In this document: in pieces, positions 9,691 through 17,382 of the stretch
Layout: each line of letters opens with the position of its first letter
How positions within the stretch are numbered: position 1 is the first letter of the stretch
Assembly: GCA_945983355.1 (NCBI GenBank)
Contig: CAMFSU010000047.1
Span: 1 to 36,871, forward strand
Length of the DNA stretch: 36,871 nucleotides
Origin: an uncultured Clostridia bacterium
GTDB lineage: Bacteria; Bacillota; Clostridia; Oscillospirales; Acutalibacteraceae
Direction: 5' to 3'
The notes under the pieces: generated by a model
Database searches by the model: none
What the model was told of the DNA's origin: nothing
The model's input: only the letters and a program-made list of their open reading frames with translations
Program-made: the position numbers and the translations under genes

Positions 9691-9720
9691 ATAAACCTCA
9701 CTATTAATATGTTTTAATAA

Positions 9721-10521
9721 TTAAAGTTGTGTTATAAACTCTTCCCCGTCTTCTGAGTTTTGGTATAATTTAATATAATCGATATGATATTCAACAGGCA
9801 TTGGGTCATCGTCTGTAAGCTCTGCACCATCGGGCTTCCAAGACCTACCCGGAGAAAACAATTCGTTATTGATTAAAATATAGCAAAAGTCGTGAAATCC
9901 TTCCATTCCGGGTAAGCCCTCGCTAAAGTCAAAGCTTCCATCAATTGCAAATTTAGCAAATTCCTCACCGTCAACGTCAAACGCGATATATTCCCTGTTC
10001 CATTCAAGCCCATAAGTGTGATATTCATTATTTAAATTTTCAGGATTTTCAAATATATATCCTCTGTTTAAACAGCCTTCACCGCCAGGAAGCATTGCGT
10101 GTTGTCCGTCTTTCCATTTATGTAAATTAGCAACAACAGCATTTGTGCTTGAGAAAACCTCAAAAATATCTATTTCGCAAAACCAGTCGGCTTTCTTAAG
10201 CTCTTTTTTGGATGACATCCAAAAAGATGGCCAGGTACCGTGTCTGTAGGGTATTTTTGCCCTCATTTCAAGATAACCATATTTAAAACACATAGTATTT
10301 TTGGTTGAAAGCGATTCGGGAACACAATAGGTTTTATCCGCTAATTTGCTTTTATTAGAAAGTAAAACCAAATTGTTATCTTTAATAAAAACGTGTTCCT
10401 CGCCGTTATCATACTCTAAATCAGGTGAATGCATTCCATGAACAAAACACCATTTTTCTTTGTTTAATTCAGGTTCAGTAAAATCATCCAACCACACCAA
10501 TTTGCGATTATTAATTCCCAT
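9721..10521 (-). CDS. GH16 family endo-glycosidase without signal peptide
   Basis: This 266-aa protein is a single GH16 jelly-roll domain. The catalytic strand WFCEIDIFEVFS gives nucleophile Glu116, helper Asp118 and acid/base Glu121. The ExDxxE spacing is that of the bulged-strand group, which includes laminarinases and agarases, rather than the ExDxE of lichenases. Segments NLHKW (about 132-136) and YHTYGLEWN are also typical. I chose the ATG at 10521 because GGGGGG stands 4 bases upstream. A longer frame begins with TTG at 10578 and adds a hydrophobic stretch, but it would overlap a strong hairpin and has no good ribosome binding site. The protein is therefore probably cytoplasmic, cutting imported oligosaccharides. 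Substrate (beta-1,3-glucan or other) is not determinable here. Confidence 0.85.
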   Translation of the reverse strand: MGINNRKLVWLDDFTEPELNKEKWCFVHGMHSPDLEYDNGEEHVFIKDNNLVLLSNKSKLADKTYCVPESLSTKNTMCFKYGYLEMRAKIPYRHGTWPSFWMSSKKELKKADWFCEIDIFEVFSSTNAVVANLHKWKDGQHAMLPGGEGCLNRGYIFENPENLNNEYHTYGLEWNREYIAFDVDGEEFAKFAIDGSFDFSEGLPGMEGFHDFCYILINNELFSPGRSWKPDGAELTDDDPMPVEYHIDYIKLYQNSEDGEEFITQL

Positions 10522-10565
10522 GATTCCCCCCAAAAAACAAATTAAATAATTAAAAATATAATACA

Positions 10566-10604
10566 TTGCTTCAAGCAAAGTTTTTACAACTTTGCTTGAA
10601 GCAA
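10566..10604. other. Intercistronic hairpin, 17-bp perfect stem
   Basis: The arms 10566-10582 and 10588-10604 are perfectly complementary with a 5-base loop (tttac). The hairpin stands between the secreted GH16-dockerin gene and the cytoplasmic GH16 gene. On the minus strand it is followed by AATGTATTATATTTTT, which is U-rich but has no clean U-run. A weak terminator, an attenuator or an mRNA-processing or stability element are all possible. Confidence 0.6.
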
Positions 10605-10613
10605 GATATTACC

Positions 10614-10643
10614 CTATCCCTGCCCCGTAAGGAGCAGGGATAG
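10614..10643. other. GC-rich intercistronic hairpin
   Basis: The arms CTATCCCTGC (10614-10623) and GCAGGGATAG (10634-10643) pair over 10 bp. After one mismatch, two further C-G pairs can form inside. It lies just after the stop codon of the 1606-aa protein (minus strand) and just before the 17-bp hairpin. No U-tract follows directly, so it is more likely a 3' stabiliser or part of a tandem attenuator than a simple terminator. Confidence 0.55.
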
Positions 10644-10671
10644 TAGTTTTAAGACAACTTAGTCAAAAGTA

Positions 10672-13600
10672 TTACTCAGCAATATCGATACTCTCACCAG
10701 TCTTTTGATAAAGTCTGATGTAATCAACGCTCATTTCAGGCAATGCATCATCATAAGTTAATATATATTCTCCATATTCTTCTGTATCAGAATAAGCCAT
10801 ATTAGAAATACGGAAATAATAATATTGGTTAAATACGTCTGCAAACGGATAAGTCCTAGTATAGTTCGCTCCGGGATATGATATTCCTTCAACTGCACTA
10901 ATATTTATTGTTTCATAGCAGTAGTCGTCAACATAAAATTTAAGTTCTGTTTCAGTCCATTCAAAGCCGTAGGTGTGATATTCTGTCTTATTGAAGTCAG
11001 CAGAGTATTCATAAAATTCAACGTAATCTTCTCCGAGCTGAGCTTGACGCTCACCATCTAACCACGAGTGAACATTTGGTCTCAAAGAAGAACCTTCAGG
11101 CATAGCTTCAAAGATATCAATTTCACCGCGGTAGTTGGTTTCTCCACCTAATCCTGAAAGCCAGAATGCTGCCCATTGGCCCTTTGAAAGATTAATCTTA
11201 GCACGCATTTCAAGATAACCGCGCTTAAATGACATCTTATCCAAAGTGCCCAATTCATAAGGAACTTTATAATCCACGCCATTAACCTTTGTCATGTTAA
11301 GGTTAATCTTACCGTCTTTAATGAATATATTTTGCTCATCGAATGATTGATAAGCTTTTAAATCGCTGCTATAAAGACGTGAAACCTTGTCACTTAACTC
11401 AGTACCGTTAAATTCTTCGTTCCACACGAGTGTTCTGTCGCCCTTTGTCTTAACGATTTTATCCAAACCCAAAAGGCCTTCACGACAAATGACTAAATCA
11501 TTGTTATTAACCAATCCGTCATCACTTAAATCATAAAGCCAGGTTTGAATTTCATCAGCTATAGCATTACGCATCAGCTTCAAATCAAGAAGGTCAACAA
11601 CATTGGATGTACCATCGCCGTTTACGTCGCCTTCGATATTGCGAACGGGCGCATCAATCATCTTAACATTTGAAACAGTAACATTTGAATTATCAACAAA
11701 GATATATAAAGTATCGCCCTTAACGGCATTTTCTTTAATAACATTAGGTTTAACAAATATTGACACTGTACCGTTAGCATTTATATTTCTTTGCCAAATA
11801 ATATTTTTAGCCACGCCAAAGCCAGATGCAGATGCGGTAGCAATACCTACTGCAACTGTGTTGCCGTTGGTGTTTATATCAAAGTTAATCGCATACGCAT
11901 TAGCATTTGTTACCTTTGTGCCAAGATTTGCGGCATAGATACCATTTCCAACATCCGATAAAGAAGCGTTGGCAACATTCATATCTGTTACAGCTTCTGT
12001 CCAACCTGCATAAAGTACATATACAGTACCAACCTTAGTTGTATCAGCATTAAAGGCAGCTGTGCAGTCTTTGTTGGTATACCAACCGGTAAATATATAA
12101 TCTTTACGTTCGGGGTCACCGGGGAGAAGAATTGCAGAATCCTTATCTGCTATATAAGGTTTGGTAAAGTGATTACCATAAGCATTAAAACCAATTGCAT
12201 TTCCTTCACAAGGTGTGATTACAAAATCATCGAAATAGAATTCATTATTCCAAACATCGACGTCACGGTTTGTTATATAGAAAACAGGTCTGTTTACACC
12301 GCCATTATCTGGGTCTACAAAGCTTTCCATTGTGAAGTAAGTGTAAAATTCAGTCCAATTTTCTGTAAGACTTGCAAGATTACCTGTGCTTTCAACGCAA
12401 GTGATACCTTTAGAATCAGTATACTGATGGTCATCACATGAATTCTTAGCATAAGAATAACCGTTATAAATTGCATAGTCAATAACACAATTTTTATTTG
12501 CTTTTGCTTTAAAGGTAATTAAATAGGTTTTACCGGGCTCTAATGGGCCGTTATCGCTCCAGCCATAGTTTTGCTTACTGTTATCAACAAGAGTAAAGCC
12601 AAAAGACGAAAGATTTAAATTTCCTGATGTAGTACCCTTAAGATATTTGTTTGTATCCTCAGTAACTACCGACCAGAAACTGTCAGTATTTGATGAACCA
12701 TTGATATAATTACTGAAATCTAAGTTTAAAACGGGTTCTTCACCCTCTTCCCATTTTGCATAAGCAACGGTAATATCGCCAATCTTTGTGGTTTCTGTAT
12801 CTAAAGCAACTGTGCAGTCTACATCAGTATACCAACCCCTAAATGCGTAACCGGTACGCTTTGGATTATTAGGTAAAGTGATGTCTTGACCTATTTCACC
12901 AACACAGGGCTGTGAATACTTACCGTCATATAAATGAAAACTTAGATAACCTTCACAAGGTGTGATTTCAAAATCATCAAAATAGAATTCATTATCCCAA
13001 ATTGCATCGTCACGGTTTGTTATATAGAAAACAGGTCTGTTTACACCGCCATTATCTGGGTCTACAAATTCATCTGCTGTGAAATAAGCGGTAAATGTAG
13101 TCCATTCGCCTGTAAGACTTGCAAGGTTACCTGTTTTTTCATAGATATAATAGCCATTTGAACCAAGATATTTATGCTTATCACTCGAATTTTTGGCATA
13201 AGAATAACCGTTATATACTGCATAGTCAATAATACAATTATTCTTTGCCTTCGCATTAAAGGTAACCATATAGGTTGTACCGGGCACTAATGGACCGTTA
13301 ACGCCCCAGGTATAATTTGTCACACTATTATCCACAAGAGTAAAGCCAAAGCCATAAGCTTGAGTTGAAGCACTTGTGGTACCTTTGAGATAGTTATTAT
13401 TACCCTCTGAGCCTACTGTCCAGTTAGTACTAGTATTTGATGAGTTGTTGATATAATTACTAAAATTCAAGCTTAAAATGGGTTGTTCTGCCTCTACCCA
13501 TTTTGCATAAGCAACGGTAATATCGCCAATCTTTGTGGTTTCTGTATCTAAAGCAACAGTACAATCTTCATCAGTATACCAACCGTCAAACTTATAACCG

Positions 13601-15492
13601 TCACGCTTTGGTTCAGTTGCGGGTACGGTGATTGCAGCGCCGATTTCACCAACGCAGGGCTGTGAATAGTGGTTGTCATATTCTTTAAAGGATACTGCAT
13701 CAACAGGTGTCATTACAACATCATCAAAATAGATTTTGTTGCCAAAAACACTTGTGTTTGGCTGAATTTGGAAAATAGGTCTGTTTGTACCTTGACTGTT
13801 ATTATTTGGATAAGATTCTGCAGTAAAGTACATTGAGTAATTCTGCCATTCGGTTGTTAAATCTGCAATTCTGCTGCCCGAAGCATCGTATACACCGTCT
13901 ACTAAGTGATCAGAACGATTATTGAGAGCATAACTATAACCATTATATATGGCATAATTCATTGAAGCGGACTCTTCTGCTTTTGCTTTAAAGTCGAGTT
14001 TATAAACAGTGCCGGGTTCCATAACACCGCTTTCGCCCCAGCCATAATAACCAGTAATGGTACCATTACCCTTTGCGTAATTTGGTGCGATTGTGAAAGC
14101 AAAATCCTGTGCATTTGTAACAGTTGAAAAATCACCCTGTAAGTACTTGTTACCATCTACTTCATCAGTTAATACTGTCCAGTTAGTACTTGTATTTGTA
14201 TAACCGTTGACATAATTGCTAAAATTATTTTTTAACACAGCCTCATTTTTCTTAGGGAATGATTTTAAGGTTGGCAAAGTGTTGGTTGCTTTATCAGCCC
14301 AATTAGTAGAAGAACCAACATTTGCATAGAAAGTATCAAGATTATCAGTTATAAATGTTGTTTCATCTGCTACTTTTATAATGTTCGAATTTGCAAGTGC
14401 TGCCTCTGCACCTATAGAATAGCAGTTAGTTGTATTAAATACAGGTGACAGGTTTTCCTGAAGATTACCGGTAGCATTACCAGAGGCAATGTAAACCGCA
14501 CCGCCGGATGTCATAGATACTACTGAAACAGGGTTCATCGCACCAAATGTAAGCACGTTGGTTAAGGTTGCTGTTTTGCCCCAACCTATAGCTCCGAATA
14601 TTGCACCGGCATAACCTACGCAACGACTTGTTGCATAGTAATTTCTAAAGCTAGCAGTTACGTTTTTAACAACGGCATCTTTTACGGTCAAATTACCTGT
14701 TGAGTAACCGATAATACCGCCAACGCCAACCGGTTTACCTGTAGTGGAAAGGTTAGGTCTTGCTATATCAAAGTGAACATTTTCTACCTGAACATTTTCA
14801 AATGTAGTTGCTACATCACCATGAACATTACCTACCAAAGCGCCATATCCGTGATACTCAGCATTCTTATCTCCGGTTACATTGCTCTTAATATAAACAT
14901 CTTTAAGTTTAACATTTTTAAAGGTTGCACCGTAAACATAAGGGAATAAGCCCCATCCGCAGTATATTCTTTTATAGCCGGTTCCTGATGCGTTCATTGT
15001 ACCGGTACCGGTATAATCAATATAAAGACCCGAAATGGTATAACCCGCACCGTCAAAATTACCACGGAACAGGAATTCACCCATTTCGCGACCGTTCATT
15101 GTATCGGAAACTGCTGCTCCGTTTGCATCGGTTCCCTTAATCCAGTTTTGAAGTCCTGATTCTTCATACCAATTTTTATTGGTGCTGTCGTTAATTACAA
15201 TATCGTTACCGAGCTTATAATATTTTCCGGCACCGTTTGCATCACCTCTTGCAAGGTGACGAAGCTGAGCTGCTGTTGTAATAATATAAGGGTCATCAAC
15301 AGTACCGGTTCCTGAGGTGTATCCGGTAGTGCCTGTATTTGAATACCAATAGGTTATTCCATATTCAAGATAACGATAACCTGTATCTTCCGTTCCAGCA
15401 GCGGATAAGGTCAATGTGCCTAAAGAAGTAAAAGTTGAAAATACTAAAACAAAGCACAAAATAAGTGAAATGCTTTTTTTGATTGTTTTCAT
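10672..15492 (-). CDS. Secreted multimodular GH16 protein with InlB-type repeats and internal dockerin
   Basis: This 1606-aa protein starts at the ATG at 15492, with GGAGG 7 bases upstream; a TTG at 15498 is less likely. A signal peptide covers about 1-32. Residues about 40-400 form a beta-helix-like region with GLUG-like repeats (YGALVGN, GVGGIIGYSTGN), shared with the 1378-aa protein. Then come three alternating pairs of a carbohydrate-binding-like beta module (about 421-598, 669-841, 918-1095) and an InlB B-repeat/Flg_new domain (GYKFDGWYTDEDC type). A further beta-rich region follows. A dockerin has two calcium loops, DVNGDGTSNVVD from Asp1289 and DLSDDGLVNNND from Asp1321. The C-terminus (about 1350-1606) is a GH16 domain with GEIDIFEA: Glu1457, Asp1459, Glu1462. 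It probably binds and cuts a polysaccharide outside the cell. A dockerin ahead of the catalytic domain is unusual, and no cohesin was recognised nearby. Confidence 0.9.
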   Translation of the reverse strand: MKTIKKSISLILCFVLVFSTFTSLGTLTLSAAGTEDTGYRYLEYGITYWYSNTGTTGYTSGTGTVDDPYIITTAAQLRHLARGDANGAGKYYKLGNDIVINDSTNKNWYEESGLQNWIKGTDANGAAVSDTMNGREMGEFLFRGNFDGAGYTISGLYIDYTGTGTMNASGTGYKRIYCGWGLFPYVYGATFKNVKLKDVYIKSNVTGDKNAEYHGYGALVGNVHGDVATTFENVQVENVHFDIARPNLSTTGKPVGVGGIIGYSTGNLTVKDAVVKNVTASFRNYYATSRCVGYAGAIFGAIGWGKTATLTNVLTFGAMNPVSVVSMTSGGAVYIASGNATGNLQENLSPVFNTTNCYSIGAEAALANSNIIKVADETTFITDNLDTFYANVGSSTNWADKATNTLPTLKSFPKKNEAVLKNNFSNYVNGYTNTSTNWTVLTDEVDGNKYLQGDFSTVTNAQDFAFTIAPNYAKGNGTITGYYGWGESGVMEPGTVYKLDFKAKAEESASMNYAIYNGYSYALNNRSDHLVDGVYDASGSRIADLTTEWQNYSMYFTAESYPNNNSQGTNRPIFQIQPNTSVFGNKIYFDDVVMTPVDAVSFKEYDNHYSQPCVGEIGAAITVPATEPKRDGYKFDGWYTDEDCTVALDTETTKIGDITVAYAKWVEAEQPILSLNFSNYINNSSNTSTNWTVGSEGNNNYLKGTTSASTQAYGFGFTLVDNSVTNYTWGVNGPLVPGTTYMVTFNAKAKNNCIIDYAVYNGYSYAKNSSDKHKYLGSNGYYIYEKTGNLASLTGEWTTFTAYFTADEFVDPDNGGVNRPVFYITNRDDAIWDNEFYFDDFEITPCEGYLSFHLYDGKYSQPCVGEIGQDITLPNNPKRTGYAFRGWYTDVDCTVALDTETTKIGDITVAYAKWEEGEEPVLNLDFSNYINGSSNTDSFWSVVTEDTNKYLKGTTSGNLNLSSFGFTLVDNSKQNYGWSDNGPLEPGKTYLITFKAKANKNCVIDYAIYNGYSYAKNSCDDHQYTDSKGITCVESTGNLASLTENWTEFYTYFTMESFVDPDNGGVNRPVFYITNRDVDVWNNEFYFDDFVITPCEGNAIGFNAYGNHFTKPYIADKDSAILLPGDPERKDYIFTGWYTNKDCTAAFNADTTKVGTVYVLYAGWTEAVTDMNVANASLSDVGNGIYAANLGTKVTNANAYAINFDINTNGNTVAVGIATASASGFGVAKNIIWQRNINANGTVSIFVKPNVIKENAVKGDTLYIFVDNSNVTVSNVKMIDAPVRNIEGDVNGDGTSNVVDLLDLKLMRNAIADEIQTWLYDLSDDGLVNNNDLVICREGLLGLDKIVKTKGDRTLVWNEEFNGTELSDKVSRLYSSDLKAYQSFDEQNIFIKDGKINLNMTKVNGVDYKVPYELGTLDKMSFKRGYLEMRAKINLSKGQWAAFWLSGLGGETNYRGEIDIFEAMPEGSSLRPNVHSWLDGERQAQLGEDYVEFYEYSADFNKTEYHTYGFEWTETELKFYVDDYCYETINISAVEGISYPGANYTRTYPFADVFNQYYYFRISNMAYSDTEEYGEYILTYDDALPEMSVDYIRLYQKTGESIDIAE
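12261..12810 (-). repeat. Coding repeat unit, copy 1 (module 3 region)
   Basis: Within the 1606-aa gene, 12261-12321 and 12750-12810 are each identical over 61 bases to 13008-13068 and 13497-13557. The offset is 747 bp (249 codons) in both cases. This marks a duplicated binding-module/InlB-repeat unit. Confidence 0.85.
13008..13557 (-). repeat. Coding repeat unit, copy 2 (module 2 region)
   Basis: This is the partner of the copy at 12261-12810, exactly 747 bp away. Both ends of the stretch keep 61 identical bases while the middle has diverged. The upstream unit (about 13560-14230) is related in protein but clearly more diverged. Confidence 0.85.
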
Positions 15493-15564
15493 AATCAATC
15501 CTCCAATTAATATTTTTTATTTGCCAAGGAAAAAATTTTTGTCTTTTTTATACCATAAAGACAA

Positions 15565-16479
15565 TTATCCTGTAATACCCACCCTATCAATAGAGCGAAC
15601 AAATTTTCTTTGGAAAATTGCGTATAATACAAGCGGGATAGCAACGTAAATAACGCAAGCCGCACAAACGTAAGCGGGATATTCAGGTTTTCCAAGGAAC
15701 ATACCAAGCATTTGTAAATATGTCGGTAATGCCGCCATTACTGATGCCAACGGACGTCCGTCAGACATAAAGCAAAGGTCGGCAATGTAGTTTTCGTTCC
15801 AATGCCAAATAAATGACAGCACCGAAACAGTTAAAATTACAACGCCCGATGAAGGTAATGCAATTTTGAAATATGTCTTAAGCGGACCTGCGCCATCAAC
15901 AAATGCAGCTTCTTCAAGTTCCTTAGGTAAGCCTTCATAGAACTGACGGTAAATAAATATTATCATACCGCCACGAACACCCACACCAAACAGTGATGGC
16001 AAATAATACACAAACGGTGTATCAAAAATACCAAGGTTTCTATAAGTTACTGAAAGCGACAAGCTATACATTTGAATTGGTACTAAAAGCAGTAAAATCA
16101 GCAAAACGCTTTCAAACTTTTTAAGCTTGAAGTTATAACGTGCAAGACCGTAACCCGCAAAAGAGCACATAAATACTTCAATTGCAGCACTTACAATTTG
16201 AATTGAAAGTGTTTTAACAAATGCAGGGCCAAACTGTGCAATTTCCCATACTTCCTTGAATCTGTCCATTGTCCAATAAGCAGGAAGCCAAATTCTTGCA
16301 ATGTTAAGGAAGTCATCCTGCGATTTTATAGAATTGCTTATCATATAAAAAAGCGGATACAAAATTACAAACCCAACTAATGACAAAAACAAGTATCTAA
16401 ACACTGAAATTCCAAACGAGTATGATGCTTTTTTAACTGTGTGCTTATCTATTTTCTTGGGTAAGGTAAACTTTTTCAT
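15565..16479 (-). CDS. CUT1 ABC sugar transporter permease, MalG-like
   Basis: This 304-aa inner subunit has about six membrane segments. The cytoplasmic EAA loop reads EEAAFVDGAGPLKTYFKIALP, which docks to the ATPase. It is the last transporter gene before the secreted GH16-dockerin gene. The ATG at 16479 is chosen because GGGGGTGATGCT precedes it and it follows the stop of the upstream permease by only 4 bases; a longer frame to 16548 would run deep into that gene. It forms a heterodimer with the product of 16484-17377. CUT1 systems import oligosaccharides using a binding protein and a shared MsmK-type ATPase, which is not in this window. Confidence 0.92.
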   Translation of the reverse strand: MKKFTLPKKIDKHTVKKASYSFGISVFRYLFLSLVGFVILYPLFYMISNSIKSQDDFLNIARIWLPAYWTMDRFKEVWEIAQFGPAFVKTLSIQIVSAAIEVFMCSFAGYGLARYNFKLKKFESVLLILLLLVPIQMYSLSLSVTYRNLGIFDTPFVYYLPSLFGVGVRGGMIIFIYRQFYEGLPKELEEAAFVDGAGPLKTYFKIALPSSGVVILTVSVLSFIWHWNENYIADLCFMSDGRPLASVMAALPTYLQMLGMFLGKPEYPAYVCAACVIYVAIPLVLYAIFQRKFVRSIDRVGITG

Positions 16480-16483
16480 AGCA

Positions 16484-17377
16484 TCACCCCCATTTCTTAA
16501 GGAATTTACTGAATATGAACATAACGGCGGCAATAACCAAGCCCACAATTACAAAATAGAACCATAGCACAGCCGAGCCAACGCCATATTCAATATTACC
16601 AAAGTAAGCATAACCCTGTTCCATTACCGGATTAGTATTGATAGTTACAACTTCAACCAAGGTGAAGATTACAACCAATAACATTGTACGAATCATCATA
16701 GGAAGGGTTATAAACCAAAACTGTTCCCACTTTGTTGCACCTTCAACATGTGCAACCTCGTAAAGTAAGTCGGGTATAGTTTGAAGACCTGCGATTATAA
16801 GCACTATTTGAATACCGCTTTGCCAAATAAGCAAAAAGATATTATCAAGTGCTATTGTTAAATATTTTAAAATTGATGATGGAAGATTTAATCCCTCAAG
16901 CACACTCGAAAAGTCAATCATACCAAACGAAACGCTGGCAGAAGTTGCAATTTCGGTAGAATCGCCTTGAGATGCTTCTAAGAACAAATTCAAAACAACG
17001 CCGCTCGCAATAATAACAGGTAAGAAGTAAAGCGAACGGTAAATCATTCTTCCCTTAAACTCGTTATTAAGCAAAATGCCCAAAATCAAGCTAAGTATAA
17101 GAATAAAAGGAACCTGAATAAAAATATTCTTAAGTCCTGCTCCAAGATTGTTGATATATTGGGGATTTTCATTCAAAATGAAATTATAGTTTTTTAAACC
17201 AACCCAATCCACAAGAACGCGACCCGGTTCAATACTAAGACTTGAGAAAGAATATATTGCTGATTGAATAATAGGTAAAATGAAGAACACTGCCACACCT
17301 ATTAACCAAGGCAAAGTAAACAGGAAGCCATAGCGTGATTTTAAACTTTCAATACCTTTTATCTTTTTATTTTTCAT
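16484..17377 (-). CDS. CUT1 ABC sugar transporter permease, MalF-like
   Basis: This permease of about 297 aa has a long hydrophobic N-terminal segment (FLFTLPWLIGVAVFFILPII) and the EAA-type loop LYEVAHVEGATKWEQFWF. It pairs with the MalG-like gene that follows 4 bp later. The ATG at 17377 has AGGAG 10 bases upstream. A GTG at 17386 overlaps the stop of the DUF5696 gene (GTGA) but sits only one base from the AGGAG, so it is less likely. Either start implies translational coupling to the DUF5696 lipoprotein. Compared with typical MalF-like proteins, it has an extra extracellular-looking segment at about 145-165. The imported sugar is unknown. Confidence 0.9.
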   Translation of the reverse strand: MKNKKIKGIESLKSRYGFLFTLPWLIGVAVFFILPIIQSAIYSFSSLSIEPGRVLVDWVGLKNYNFILNENPQYINNLGAGLKNIFIQVPFILILSLILGILLNNEFKGRMIYRSLYFLPVIIASGVVLNLFLEASQGDSTEIATSASVSFGMIDFSSVLEGLNLPSSILKYLTIALDNIFLLIWQSGIQIVLIIAGLQTIPDLLYEVAHVEGATKWEQFWFITLPMMIRTMLLVVIFTLVEVVTINTNPVMEQGYAYFGNIEYGVGSAVLWFYFVIVGLVIAAVMFIFSKFLKKWG

Positions 17378-17382
17378 TCTAA

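Noticed and set aside
10522-10578. N-terminal extension of the GH16 gene from a TTG, giving a hydrophobic signal-like stretch
   Set aside because: It would start inside a 17-bp hairpin stem, has no good ribosome binding site and no basic N-terminus; the ATG at 10521 has GGGGGG in front.
11603-11938. A 111-codon plus-strand frame opposite the dockerin region
   Set aside because: It lies wholly within a well-supported minus-strand gene and its translation resembles no family.
12261-13557. Regularly spaced identical blocks that could look like a CRISPR or non-coding repeat array
   Set aside because: Only two copies exist, 747 bp apart, and both encode the same phase of a duplicated protein module.
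10672-15492. A full cellulosome
   Set aside because: One dockerin was found but no cohesin or scaffoldin was recognised, so a cellulosome cannot be claimed.
15493-15564. Possible terminator in the gap between the MalG-like permease and the 1606-aa protein
   Set aside because: Only a 6-bp GTCTTT/AAAGAC stem can form with a long loop, which is too weak to call.
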